From assembly GCA_029931535.1 (NCBI GenBank), contig JAQPZY010000580.1, forward strand, positions 1-64,000: a stretch of DNA of 64,000 bases. Reading direction: 5' to 3'. Numbering within the stretch: position 1 is the stretch's first letter; every line of letters starts with the position of its first letter. The stretch is from Margaritifera margaritifera (taxonomy: Eukaryota > Mollusca > Bivalvia > Unionida > Margaritiferidae). Shown in pieces: positions 1-10,769 of the stretch. Below the pieces are notes generated by a model. It was not told the origin of the DNA. It made no database searches and saw only the letters and a list, made by a program, of their open reading frames with translations. A program made the translations under genes and the position numbers.

Positions 1-800
1 TTTAATATCTTACTGGCTTAGGTTAAGTTTATGCATTTAGCTTATCACTATCATGACTCCTACAGCCTAAACACACAATTCCAAGATTTTGGTGAACTTT
101 TTTGTTTTAAGTTTATTTCTTGCACTATATTCATCCTACAATCGTCAAACTAGATGATTGTTTGTATCTCTGTTAGAACCACACCCTTTCAACGAAAGAA
201 TCACTGTGAACCACCTTTCATATTGTACTGGCTTAGGTTAAGTTTTTGCATTTTTGTTCATAGCCAAATAGGTATTTAGCACCATATATACATACATCCT
301 GTTATATCAAGATTCATAAAAAATTTGGTGAGGGAATGTACATTTATCTTGTTGATTACTACAACCTTGTGACCTATATTTCATGCTTCACTGACTTGAG
401 TTCATTATCAAGCTCTGCTCTTGCTAGAATTATCAAAATAGGTGGTTGTATGCATTTCTGTTAGCACCACACCCTTACAACACAAGAATATAATTGTGAC
501 CTACATATACATTTCACATTACATTTTGGCTGGTTTGTGTGGAGTTTTTCCATTTAGCTCATATCCATATTGGTGTTATATCAACTGTATAATACTGTTA
601 TAAATAGAATCATGCGACTTGGCAAGAGGATGCATCCTGATGAATACTACACCCTCATCTTCAACATAGGTCACTGTGACCCATATTTCACATTTCACTA
701 ACTTTGGTTCAGTTATTGTTTTCACTGTTCATGCTTTAATCATTAAACTAGATGCTTGTATCCATCTCTCTTAGCACTACACCAAGAATGCTGGCTGATT
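1..800. repeat. Dispersed repeat family A, about three degenerate tandem copies
   Basis: Units beginning near 8, 225 and 525 share a run like 'tggcttaggttaagttt', then a 'gcatttagctcata' type segment, a 'cattaaactagatgattgt' segment, a 'gttagcaccacaccctt' segment and 'cactgtgaccyatatttcac'. The spacing is roughly 220-300 bp. Reverse-complement copies with the same segment order occur at 42.95-43.18 kb and 62.69-63.04 kb, so this is a dispersed family and not a local satellite. No coding potential was seen. Confidence 0.7.
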
Positions 801-1929
801 CGGACAATGACGCATTCGGCCTAAATAATGGGCCAAATGTCAGACTGATTCAGACCATGTGAAATATTATGAGAAAAGCAATGGAACACCTAATACCTGA
901 TTTATTTTAGTAGTTATTACTGTTTTCGCAAACATAGTAAGAGAATGTAAAAGATTGATTTTCAGCGTTTAAATTTATATAAGATAATTATTAGCAAATT
1001 TCTAGCCGAAATCAGAACAAAATAGATATGAGTTATTGCATTTAGATTTTTTTAAAACCAAAATAACTTTTCAATGTGTACAATAAAGAAAATATCAAGT
1101 TATGAATCGAATTCATATGTCTGAAACACATTTTGAAACTTTTCATAAATCAGGTCAGCATGTCTGACTTTTTACACTGTCAAACAGTAATGCATATAAA
1201 TTTACCCATGTGTTTTATTGACAACTCATGAAAGTCGTGCTTTCTTCGCATTGTATTTACACAAACAAGTTTGTGTAAAGAGTTATTGATGAGTAACACA
1301 ATAATATAACGTATTTTACTGTTATCGTCAACTTTTTATCTTTTGAGTAAAATCTCGAAGCAGCAAATCAACTTATTTTCATTTTAACCTTTGAAACATT
1401 TGAAAATATTTAATTTAAATCACATGTTAAAATCCATTAAATATTGATTTCTGAATAGATATTTTATTATATTAATACATATATAATATTATAACACTTC
1501 CACGTGACAAAAAACAACAATGTTATTTCAAGTCAGCATTATATTGTGTGTGCTAGAATGGTATGCAAATGCCATGAAAAGTGCTTTCATTATAGAGGCG
1601 TTGATCAAACGGTTTTTTGCCAGTTCAAGGTCAGATGATCCCATTATTAGATTTTGCAAGTATACTAATTAAGGAAGCACTGATCAAACAAAGTATTAAA
1701 CAAATGGTGATAATATGATGTTTAATTAATCAAACAGGTAGTTCACATTGATCGTCAGATGCTCTCACTATTATTATTTGCAATTAAACCAATTTAAATA
1801 ATAATATATTTCTTTTATCGTTGTTATTGTTCAGTATACACTTTCAATAATAATGTGTATACGATTAAATATTATATTATAAATTCAGCAAACATAGCAA
1901 TGGTAGCCATGGAGCGACAAAGATGGAAC
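801..1929. other. AT-rich intergenic stretch, nothing recognised
   Basis: No reading frame with protein-like composition, no RNA gene and no clear repeat was found on either strand. The sequence is AT-rich with scattered short homopolymers. Confidence 0.5.
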
Positions 1930-2790
1930 TCACCTGGCTGAGAAGATGCTGGAGAAGGCACACGTGAATGAGAAGCACGTGGTGGTGGCATGGGGTCTCA
2001 ACGCCAAACAACTCACATGGTTATAAGCCACCTTCATAGTGAGCAAGAAGAAGCCAGTACAAAAGCTGCTGCTGCATGCTGCTGATGCAACAGCCTGTGG
2101 GGCTTCCAGCGTCAGCATTCACTCACCAGATACCAAAACTTTGTGCTGTCTATCTGACAGTATCCAGAAATATGCAAGGACACCAACTTTGCAACTGGAA
2201 CAGGTCAGAGGCACCACATCATCCCACTGACACCCATCTATGAAGCCATTGGACTTAGTCAGGTTGCGACCTTGGCAGGATTCCATGGCATCAGTGGTAC
2301 AAGTTTTGCCGAAAAGGAAAAACTAGCTTTCCGGAAGGGTTTCCAAGATGCCAGTGATGACAGTATAACTGCACTTACAAACTTGGGCGCAACCTCAGTG
2401 CCTATTAATGACACCTTTGCAGCTATCGAGCAGTTCGTCTGTAAGGTGTATCTACTTCAAACTCAGACCTCAAAGGTGGAGAAGTTGAGGTGGTGGCTGT
2501 TCACAAAGAAGCAGGCACAATCAGAAAGGCTATCACTTACACAAGATGTCAAACAATTCTACAGGCTCACTACCAGGCCTTTATCTGGAACAATGACATC
2601 ACAGCAAATCCTGAGATCCTGTCACCATAAGAATATGGCTGGAAGTCGGAAGGAGAAGATTGGATTCTAGTCATGACCATGCAAATTCCAGCACCATAGT
2701 CTGCACTGCACTTGGTGAAGTGTCACTGCACAAAAAGGAGATGCCAAACAACAAGGTGCACCTGTCAGAATATAGGGTTCAGCTACGCTG

Positions 2791-2840
<50 letters not shown>

Positions 2841-2900
2841 CTGTTCTGATATTTGGGAGGCGTGTGGCAACATGGAACAAGTGAACCCAGTGCATAATGA
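1930..2900 (+). pseudogene. Broken copy of an invertebrate multi-copy protein family with an 'FHALTG'-type core
   Basis: Pieces in changing plus-strand frames line up with a large lineage-expanded protein family of marine invertebrates. A 'SEQEEASTK' piece near 2040 is followed by 'LLLHAADATACGASS' (2070-2110) and 'SPDTK' (2125-2139). Then comes a 'RHHIIPLTPIYEAIGL' segment (2210-2260) and the core 'FHGISGTSFAEKEKLAF' (2280-2330), followed by 'IEQFVCKVY' and 'VEKLRWWLF'. A cysteine-rich tail 'CHCTKRRCQTTRCTCQN' reads at 2720-2775 and is interrupted by a (TA)n tract; a possible last piece follows at 2840-2880. At least three frame changes and stops make it non-functional. The family function is unknown to me; recurrence of such copies suggests transposon linkage, which is inference. 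Recognition is from memory of the conserved motif order. Confidence 0.6.
2791..2838. repeat. (TA)n microsatellite
   Basis: An uninterrupted alternating TA tract that sits inside the cysteine-rich tail of the upstream pseudogene. Confidence 0.95.
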
Positions 2901-3500
2901 GTAGAAGGAGGAGTAGGGAGAAGAATATGACATGTTCCTGTGGACTATCTGGTTTACTTGCATATGAGGACATTGCTTGTGTAGTAGCAGTACACTCTTA
3001 AATATCAAGTCCGCATTAAATCTACATTGCCCTATAACACTGTAACATCTATCAACAACGTCAGAATTTAAAGCAATCAATATACACAGTTTATATGAAG
3101 AATGATAAAAGTACTTAGAATAATTTCTTGTCACACTGTTCCCTTTCCTTAGCTCAGGTTAACATATTTGATAATTCGCAAGAACACGATCATTGTTTTA
3201 CATGAAAATCAAATTTTGTGTTCTTCTTCATAAACTCATAATATGAAGGCATAGCAAATGCATGTGGTCACTCTGATTGATGTATTTTCATTTGAGATAC
3301 ATACTGACATATTTAAGGTACAAATGGTCCACTTTATACACTTAACAACTGTATTTATCTCTTCAAGGGAAATGGCTTCAGATCGATAGTTTTGATCTAT
3401 TTTTCAGTAATTCACAGCTGACAACAGAGCAAATTCCCAGACTGCCAAATTATTTTTATTGTTGTTTGGGGTCCCATTAAGACATTTAGACCAGTGGCGT
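2901..3500. other. Intergenic, nothing recognised
   Basis: AT-rich sequence between the pseudogene and the first Polinton-derived coding remnants. No terminal inverted repeat of the Polinton could be pinned down here. Confidence 0.4.
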
Positions 3501-3502
3501 GC

Positions 3503-3775
3503 TTTCATGTTTTCAGCACAAAATTCCCACGGAACTTCTCATGCTTCTCGACTAATTCATTAAATGGTGCAATTTTTCGTGCAAACAATCTGTCCACACC
3601 TCGTCCATGTATATTTTAGACGCTTACCGATATGCATAATGGCTCTTGAGTAACAGTCAGCTGAAGGTCGTTTTGGCGATATGTGCATAATATTTCCGGA
3701 TCAAATCCTATGTTTGACAACTTGTAAATCCATGCGAAATAACACATCCCTACCTCCTGTGGCCATTTAGAATTT
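3503..3775 (-). pseudogene. Unassigned coding-like remnant at the 3' end of the Polinton
   Basis: The minus strand reads protein-like segments in two frames. One runs through 'LFARKIAPFNELVEKHEKF' (about 3520-3590) to a stop near 3503. The other covers about 3620-3770 and starts close to an ATG. Composition is unlike the flanking AT-rich DNA and the orientation matches the Polinton genes, so it is probably a last element gene or the polymerase C-terminus. I do not recognise the family. Confidence 0.35.
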
Positions 3776-3889
3776 CATTGTTATATCCGACTGTTCCATC
3801 AGATACAGTAACCAGTCAGATGCAACTTTGGCTCATTCGCTCATTTGAAAGTTTCAGTTGCTTTGGTCATGTAACTCGACTCGAGTATC

Positions 3890-5889
3890 AGTGGATATTG
3901 TCTCAGCATAAAAGTATTAGAGTCTGTCATCATCCTTCGGATAATCTGAAAAGTCAAAATGCTCTTTCATTGCAAACATGTTCTCGTACTCATCATTTGT
4001 TTTGATTTCGTAGCATAGGGTCAGTAAGCAGCAGTTTATTTTTTCACGTCATAGTGAAATTGATACATGAGATATTTTGACAGTTCAAGTACGGCAAAAC
4101 TGATGGAGATAGGTTTATTTAGTTTTAAGAACGTCTTTCGATGGATCACAGCTAAGTTGTCATACAATATCTTCATGCTGACGAAAGCTGAATGATAACA
4201 TGTACTCAAAAGGATAAATTCCTATAACATTTACAAGGTCAAGTTTGTTGTCATTAAACTCCTCTGCAGAATATTTGAAAATGCCAGCTAAATTATTATT
4301 TGCCAATTTTCTAACGTTATTAACAAGTTCATCGAGTGATTCAGGCATGAACTGAAAGCTGTCGATAAAATTCAGATTGCCAAGAGAAAATTACAGGTAC
4401 TTTACCATGTTATTTGGAATGCAGGTAGTCCATTTATTGAACTTGCCAAAGTGCTTTACAATGAGATGCAAATCATAACCTCTCAAATTATGAAATAGTA
4501 CCAGAACAAATTCAGGCCATTTTTATTTTAGATTGTACTTCTTATGAGCAGCGTCGCGGTATCTGCCAGTGTAATGACCATGATCTCGAACTCTGTCATT
4601 GCCAAGATCTTTATTACAGATCCAACATAATTTAGCCTGAAAAAAGTCTTCTTTTGTTCACTAAAACTCATTCTTGCTGAGCTTATTCCATGAATGTAAT
4701 TAACTTCTTTAAGCAGACACCTTATGAAACGTTCGCCACAGTTTTGTATGCGATATAATTTTACAGGCTTACTTAGCGCTTTGTAAACACAAACAGCTTT
4801 ATGGAATATGCACCTGACATCTTCTGGTTAAAGACTATTCAGGATCGTTGTCTGTGCCTTTGACAGGAATTAGCAGTGATTCGAAATCACCATAGATTAC
4901 TAAAGGAACCCGAGCCATATTACAGAAGTTGTAAAATGATACCGATATAATATTATGTTTCTTCTCTGGCTTGATAGTTTGTGAAATGTCAACACAATCT
5001 AGTCCATGGGCAGCAAGTAATTCTTCTGTTGTGTACCCATGAAGATATTTTCTGCAGTAATATAACTTGCACTTATGTTTGCTGTACTGGCCATACATAA
5101 TTGCAGAAAAACTTTGTTACCAGCAGCTGTGGCTATCGTTGGTTTTGCCATGAATGTAAAGCCGATCAATGTTAGCGACATTGCTGGTAAATAATGAAAT
5201 ATGTGGTGGATAAATTGCTAATCTGGTACCTACACCAAATACATTGACAGAGACATTATTTTGCCGCTTAAATTTTGGAATGTCATCAATCTGAAAAGGA
5301 AACTTGATGCCAGCAAAATTTAGAACGTCCTGATACGGCTTAAAATTGCTAACTCAGTTAGGATTTGTTGCAGCTGGATAAAGAGTAGATATCATAGACC
5401 ACTTGAGACACTTATTGTCCTTATTTTGCATGTTGACACAACTTTAACTATTCATAATTTTAGCTGGCAGCTCCAAATAGTATTTGCCTCGCAGCGGATG
5501 GTATTTGGCAGTGTTAAGGATACATGCTGTGACACCTTCTAATGTCCACCCGGAGCCTTCCCGTTGAAAGTTAGCAATGCTGTTTTGAAGAGCTTCAAAA
5601 ATTCTTCTGACTTCAAAGCTATGATGAAATGCTCCAACTGGTTTTGAAATGAAATGCGCTTCAGTTTCAGTGTCATATGCTTGCTATGAAAACAACACGC
5701 TGATGCCAACAGAAAACTTTATGCCAGGATGCAACTGCAGCTCCTTGGACAAAATCTGTGTTGTGCTAGGTTCAACAACCTTTTTAAAAAATATCAAGTG
5801 GCATCAACCTGATATTTTTTTAAAGCAAACGTTTTGTCGTAGCCGGCAGAGGCCTGACGATTTTCACTAAAGGTCATCTTTGTGCTCAT
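3890..5889 (-). pseudogene. Polinton protein-primed DNA polymerase B, internally deleted
   Basis: The likely start is the ATG at 5889 (begins MSTKMTFSENRQ, with 'ALKKYQVDAT' nearby), matching the usual Polinton PolB N-terminus. Downstream segments in shifting frames include 'GWTLEGVTACILNTAKYHPL' (5470-5550), 'NFAGIKFPFQIDDIPKF' (5265-5320), 'RVPLVIYGDFESLL' (exonuclease motif I, about 4870-4910), 'FHNLRGYDLHLI' (exonuclease II region, about 4480) and 'IGIYPFEYM' (4190-4220). The sequence then jumps straight to palm segments 'KYLMYQFHYDV' (about 4050-4080) and 'FDFSDYPKD' (about 3930). The intervening region, including the DxxSLYP motif, is missing (roughly 1 kb by comparison with the family). 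The DTDS motif C is also destroyed by a small deletion of about 8 nt near 4005-4015. The gene is about half to two thirds of a normal PolB and catalytically dead. Confidence 0.85.
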
Positions 5890-5939
5890 TATTTCTTTAA
5901 TTGTTAACTTCTAATATTTCTAACAGAGTTTCTCAGCTG

Positions 5940-6205
5940 AAGCATGATACGCTATGACGCATCAGCGTTACTGTAGCTATTGTTTATTAGGTCATGCTTT
6001 TTACATAGTTGCCTCTGCTCATCCGTAAGCAGAATCCTCGTTTTCAACAAATTGTCTGCTCTAGAAGCGTCATTTTCTGATATCACAGTGAGAACCAAAT
6101 TAATATATGATTCGGATTTTCATACAGCGATTTGTCAGCATTAAAAATCTTGTTTGACTGATCCAAGTAAACGTCCGTGATATAAACAATTGTGTCTGAC
6201 ATGAT
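5940..6205 (-). pseudogene. Small unassigned Polinton ORF remnant
   Basis: Between the integrase and polymerase genes the minus strand has an open, protein-like frame. It contains 'NLVLTVISENDASRADNLL' and 'LLTDEQRQLCKKHDLINN' and ends at a stop near 5941. There is a stop in the upstream part. It has the element's orientation. No family is recognised; it could be a small accessory protein or the end of a longer lost gene. Confidence 0.35.
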
Positions 6206-6226
6206 ATATAAGGTTCTTTGATACAA

Positions 6227-6367
6227 ATGTATGATTCAGATGAAAATGAAGAAGCCATTGTCCGTGACCACGACAAGTACAACCAAGTACAAAATGCTTA
6301 TCTGCATTACAACACAAGACCGCAAAGATATACTAGAAAACATCGCATCAGAAACAATTTGACGTGA
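6227..6367 (+). CDS. Short plus-strand ORF (46 aa) inside the Polinton
   Basis: An ATG-to-stop frame whose product starts MYDSDENEEAIVRDHDKYNQ. It has an acidic N-terminal third and a strongly basic tail (RPQRYTRKHRIRNN). It lies in the gap between polymerase and integrase and runs against all other element genes. The amino-acid composition looks coding, but the length is short and I recognise no family. It may be the tail of a gene whose upstream part is lost, or a chance ORF. Confidence 0.3.
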   Translation: MYDSDENEEAIVRDHDKYNQVQNAYLHYNTRPQRYTRKHRIRNNLT

Positions 6368-6399
6368 TTTAATTTGTCAAACGATGAACTGTGCAATTC

Positions 6400-7220
6400 A
6401 AAGAGATCTTTGACAGGTCTATCAAGCTGAACTGACCAGGAAGAGAGAAATGTTTAAAGTTTGATTATGTCTTTGCCATTAAGGTCTTTGATCTTGTATG
6501 TTACATGAATTGTACACTTCTTCCATCCAGTTTGCTGTATGACCTTTTCCAAACATTTGTTTTTTATTCTGGAAATCCTTACCCGGTAGCCCACATAAAA
6601 ATGTTGTGTAAAAAAATAATCTGTTGGATATGCTGTCTTTTTTTTTTCTTGTGTTGACATCATTCCAATACTTCTTCTGCTTCGTATTGTTATACTTGTC
6701 TACTAGCGACTGCTGCACATCTACATATTTGCTCTTCTGAGTTTTTGTAAAGTTTTTCCACATTGCATTCTTTAGCATACGGTTGCATCTTTCAATTCCA
6801 ACTGCTTTGCCTTCCTTGAACGTAGAGTACTTATGAATTTTAAGTTTTTCAAGCCAATTCTCAAACGTACTATTGTAAAATTTGCCACCATGGTCCACCC
6901 GGAGTTTTATTGGTTTGCAGTTGTCTGATAATGTTATCATAGATGCAAACGCGTCTTTGAAAGCTGCGCCAGTTTTATTTGTTAGCGGTAAGCTCCATGC
7001 ATACTTGCTAAAAACATCAAGGACATTTAACAAGTATTTGAGGCCGTCATTATTTCTGGAATATTCGTGCATGTCTACAAGATGAGCAGACCAGATGTCA
7101 TCAACACCTTTTGGCCTAGGAATTTTTCCAATGAGCGCATGAACGTCAAGAGCAGTACACTATATTTTACGACGCTTACAAACAGAACAGTGTTCAACAA
7201 TTGTATTGCTTTGAATACAA
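6400..7220 (-). pseudogene. Polinton retroviral-type (rve, DDE) integrase
   Basis: The order is a zinc-binding remnant 'CSVCKRRK' (about 7170-7195), the linker 'KIPRPKGVDDIWSAHLVDM' (about 7080-7140), then the catalytic core in one open frame at 6479-7072. Catalytic residues are visible: first Asp in 'LVDM', second Asp in 'RVDHGGKFYN', Glu in 'GIERCNR'. The usual E/K at the GGxFYN position is K here and is not catalytic. The C-terminal SH3/chromo-like segment changes frame: 'VGYRVRIS' is in one frame (about 6590) and 'VTYKIKDLNGKDI' (6465-6510) in another. The enzyme would insert element DNA into the host genome. The core is almost intact, but frameshifts at both ends make it a pseudogene. 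Confidence 0.85.
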
Positions 7221-7504
7221 ATATTGTTATTGCAGGCATGCAAATATAACGAGTAAACATAAAATTATGTGTAAAGTACGATAACAACTACCAGAAATTA
7301 CTTTAACAAACCTGGATTTTTCTTTTGCTGCATTCAGCACATATTGCTTTCACTACAGAACGACCATTTTTAGTTTGGGATGAATTTTCTTCAAGACTGA
7401 CCGTATTCTTTCAGCATCACGAAGCTGTCATTTTATCAGGACTTTACATCAAACACACTTGGAAAAAAATAATTATTTCTGCTAGTTCAAAATAAAACAT
7501 ACTT

Positions 7505-7985
7505 ATTTCATCTTTTTAAACTTACTGGAAACTAACTTGTCATTGTCCAAAGTTGGCAGCTGGTTAAATTTCAGTAAGATATTGAATGCGGATTTTCCTT
7601 GGCAATGCGATGTGATAAAATAAATACAGTAAAGACCACAAGCTGAACTATTTACATGCTGAATTTGTGTTGAGTTATAAATGCAACCTTTCTTAGAGCA
7701 AGAAACATATTTTTTATAGCGTCGCATGGCGGAAGACCAACGAAGTCAAAATATTCTACGTCGCTACCAGCTGGCATGTTTACAATGGGAACCCAATGTG
7801 TTCCAGATTCATCAAAATAATTGTCTATGTTTATAACTCAGCTTTCTTTGCCCTTGATTGTTTCTGGCATCCGATTTTTAGAAAAGACACCTCAAAATGA
7901 TTTTATATTATTAAGCGCTGCTTCAGTGTCAAAATTGCTTAGTGACACTGTGCTCCGGGGTATTGCAATCCTTGCGCTCTCTTTT
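7505..7985 (-). pseudogene. Adenain-like cysteine protease of the Polinton
   Basis: The N-terminal half reads 'STVSLSNFDTEAALNNI' (about 7910-7960) and 'GVFSKNRMPETIKG' (about 7860-7900). It then reaches 'GTHWVPI' (catalytic His, about 7795-7810) and 'EYFDFVGLPP' (catalytic Asp region, about 7740-7770). A frame change near 7720 leads to 'SSACGLYCIYF' (catalytic Cys, about 7620-7655). The His-Asp-Cys order and spacing match adenovirus-type maturation proteases found in Polintons, which cut capsid precursor proteins. The triad is recognisable, but one frameshift and one stop break the gene. Confidence 0.8.
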
Positions 7986-8290
7986 TTTTCAACACCAACA
8001 CCTCTGATAAAGAGACCGCCATGAAGTTTAGGTAAAAACATGCCAGCTGCAAGCATGGGCAGCAGAGGTAAGATTCTGCCTTGTTTCTTAAACTGCAATG
8101 CGGACAATCACGAATGAGACCTTTTCCCGTGGTGCTGTTTATAATTGTTTCATGTTGGGGCTTTGTTAGCATAAGATTATCGTTGCCTGATGCCAAATGC
8201 TTTGCTGATTATCTTATTGACATTGGAATGCCTTTTGAAGCGGCAACTGCAATTTTGTTTTGTTTTTTGCTTTGAGCCTCAGACAGAGAT
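7986..8290 (-). pseudogene. Polinton minor virion protein (pX-like), second copy
   Basis: The minus strand shows an N-terminal 'SAKHLASGNDNLMLTKPQ' motif followed by 'TTGKGLI' (about 8110-8200). After a frameshift comes 'MSALQFKKQGRILPLLPMLA' (about 8045-8107) and a Gly/Leu-rich hydrophobic tail. The pattern of LTxxQ-type repeats, a GKG box and a hydrophobic C-terminal segment is that of a small Polinton virion protein with a membrane or pX-like segment. It is immediately upstream of the protease and paralogous to the copy at 8460-8905. Confidence 0.55.
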
Positions 8291-8459
8291 AAACTAACTT
8301 AATTGTACAGCATTTTCTATTTAAGATAATTAGACAAAACTCTTTTCAGAGGCCAAGCAGTTGGTTAAGTGTCAGCAGGTTGAGTAAAACATTTTGTCCA
8401 CAAGTTATGTAAAGATTTTGTCAGCAACATTTGTCTGCAACTTAAGCAAACACATTTTT
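8291..8459. other. Spacer between the two pX-like genes
   Basis: AT-rich spacer with no readable frame. Confidence 0.4.
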
Positions 8460-8905
8460 ATTATTTCTGCGTATGAGTCTGCTGCCGCATGTTGCCTTTT
8501 GCGTAGTTCCAGTTATTGCTCCAGTGGTCTCTGCCATTCCTAGCGAGACAAGTACAAATAATACTGTTGGTCCGTATGCTGAAAGAAGAGGTAAGATCAC
8601 TGATCAAACACCTCCCATGCGAGACAACTGCTTAGCAGATACTTTTAAAGTTAAGCCCTTGCCATTATTCTTTGCAGTAATAAATTTTAGATGATGCTTT
8701 TTTTTTTTTTTTTTTTTATTTTGGAAGCACCAGAACATGTTGTCCTTGATCCTTGATGCAGTTGGTTGTTTCCAAGTTTGAATGAAATGCTAGCACGCTT
8801 TCCTTGAGCAGCTGCAATTGCTTGCTGTTGCGACAGCATCAAAATTACTTTCTCTGTTAGCTCATTTATATGGTATTCCTTAGACGAAATATCTGAGATA
8901 AGTTT
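8460..8905 (-). pseudogene. Polinton minor virion protein (pX-like), first copy
   Basis: An N-terminal part 'LTEKVILMLSQQQAIAAAQG' (about 8800-8865) with 'SISFKLGNNQLHQG' reads before a poly-T/poly-A slip at 8699-8717. After that comes 'NNGKGLTLKVSAKQLSRMGG' (about 8610-8670), then a hydrophobic Ala/Gly-rich segment 'LPLLSAYGPTVLFVLVSLGM' (about 8530-8600). There is one in-frame stop near 8608. This copy preserves the whole domain order (two ligand-like LTxxQ boxes, GKG box, hydrophobic tail) better than its downstream paralogue. Confidence 0.6.
8699..8717. repeat. Poly-T tract
   Basis: A run of 19 T inside the first pX-like gene; a likely slippage site that shifted its frame. Confidence 0.9.
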
Positions 8906-8929
8906 CTTCTAGACGATTACAGTTATGTT

Positions 8930-10324
8930 GCTGCTAAGAGCATTTAGTGTCAAAATCTGTCAGAGGTAATGACAGCAGAGACATTATAATTTATGGCTAC
9001 TACTGGTGCTATAAATTGAAGAGTTCACTTGACTTCAACATCAGCCATGGAATATTGTTTGCATTCCAAATGCTTAAAAACATCAAATTGGTAAATATGA
9101 TACAGCCTTACAAATTCATCCAGAGACATTTGTGTTCCTTTATGAATGTCTTGGTATTGCATAGCCTCCTGAAGCATAAGGTACGCTCGCGAATAATCTT
9201 TACTAAGTGGTGCATAATTACACTCGAGTTCACGCTCGGGATATTGTCTGCTATTGACTCTGACAGCAATGCGAGTCAATCCCATATTGTCAAATACCTG
9301 ATTGCTTGTCTCTTGGTCAGCATCTCGTGCGACCGTTTGAAGAGCTACATGTATAAATATGTGTCATGGTAGTGCAATGCCTGGCAATGTAGCTGTTCTC
9401 CAGTTCGCAGATAATTGCACTGGTAAATACATAACACTTTTATAGACACGCATTTTCTCAAAATGAAGTTTCTTTCTTAACCTGAACAAAAGGTTCTCAA
9501 GTTCTAGTGTGTGGTAAATAGAAGGTGTCATCTTTGGCATTCAAAGAGATAGTTTTGTAAAATTAAATTGTCCATCAGCACCACCAGCTTCATGATGCAT
9601 GTATGTAGTAGGATTGACTCTTTCCAAAACTAGTGTGTGCTTAACACCTCTAAACATTGTATCAGTATCAAAACAAAAACCCAAAATAGAGCTTAGTGGC
9701 AACATCATGCAAACTTCATTGTGACCATCAGTAACAGCTTGCCTAGTTGCAACGCCAAGTTTATAATCACGAATTTCTGGATCTATAAAAGCATTGTGAA
9801 TGGTCGTACCAATTTCAGCTGCAGTTGGTCCAGGCATAGCAGAAACAGAATCATGGAGAACTGCAATGCGTTACCTATGTTTTTTGCTATCTGCCGCTTT
9901 GCTCATATCCTTATACCAGAACATATGTGTTGCTGAATTTCTGCTGTGGTTGTCGCTCATTGAAATCAAATTCATAATGGTGCTGGCAGCTGGCAGATAG
10001 TTGCTAATGTTTTCAACTATCTGATTAAGTTGATATCACGCCGTCTTAAACAGACTCCAGCCATTTTTTTAACGCTATCTGGTCACCAGCAGCAAAACTG
10101 GCAGGTGGAGCAGCACTTGTTTGCAAATTACCTCTGACTTCAAGAAAAACTTATGACGCAACAAGTAAACATCTTCATTTCCTATTAATAATTCTTGTTC
10201 CAGGTTTGTTCATTTTATACGAGTCCTTGTCCAAATATTCCACATATTCGTACTCAGCTGTTGATTCGTCAATTGGTACTTCATCAAGGAGCTTAAAATA
10301 CTCTGGGGTAAATCTAGACAGCAT
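8930..10324 (-). pseudogene. Polinton major capsid protein (double jelly-roll, hexon-like)
   Basis: The start is the ATG at 10324 (begins MLSRFTPEYFKLLDEVPID). After frame changes come 'AAPPASFAAGDQIALKKW' (about 10060-10120), 'AMPGPTAAEIGTTIHNAF' (about 9785-9840), 'LPLSSILGFCFDTDTMFRG' (about 9650-9710) and the jelly-roll loop 'KLSLWMPKMTPS' (about 9520-9550). The last part includes 'VFDNMGLTRIAVRVNSRQYP' (9230-9290), 'SKDYSRAYLM' and 'YHIYQFDVFKH' (about 9060-9110). Motif order and approximate length (about 465 codon equivalents) match Polinton major capsid proteins. It would form hexon-like capsomers. At least four frameshifts or stops break it. Confidence 0.78.
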
Positions 10325-10379
10325 GTTTATACATCATTATTACATTAAATTCTCTTTAGAGCAGCGCGTACCATAACAT

Positions 10380-10748
10380 TTGACAGGTTAGGCAGTGATA
10401 CTGGCGCCAATCGAATATATAATTGGTTCATATTTTCGACCATGCTTGGACGATATTTGTTTGACTGCACTATTCATGACATGCTCAGCTTCTTTTGTTG
10501 GCGTGATTTCTTTGATGATTTATTTGATGGGCTCCAACGCAACGGGAAACTGGCGCTGGTTATCCAATACTTTTTGACACGATTTGTTGTCCAGCTACTG
10601 ATCCTACTGTTGAATCGGCACTTTTTGAAGTGCTACTGACAAGTGTAGCAATTCGATTGACTAAGCCTGGCACAATCCTAAAATGATTTGAAAACAGCGT
10701 TGATAAAAATCCTCCTATGATCTTTCTGCGCTTAATTCGCATTGACAT
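10380..10748 (-). pseudogene. Unassigned small Polinton protein
   Basis: The minus-strand frame 10560-10748 starts MSMRIKRRKIIGGFLSTLFS. This is a basic N-terminus followed by a Ser/Thr/Val-rich region. A second frame (about 10380-10560) has 'IKEITPTKEAEHVMNSAVKQ' and 'SKHGRKYEPIIY'. The position between the penton-like and major capsid genes fits a small virion core or minor protein. Broken by a frameshift near 10555. The family is not recognised. Confidence 0.4.
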
Positions 10749-10769
10749 AATTTATACACCATGGTTACA

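Noticed and set aside
2667..3134. 155-codon minus-strand ORF
   Set aside because: Contains a Tyr-Ile run from the (TA)n tract and lies antisense to the broken plus-strand protein; no family features.
8947..9372. 141-codon plus-strand ORF
   Set aside because: Antisense shadow of the Polinton major capsid gene.
9721..10000. Two overlapping plus-strand ORFs with hydrophobic segments
   Set aside because: Antisense of the N-terminal half of the capsid gene; the coding signal is on the minus strand.
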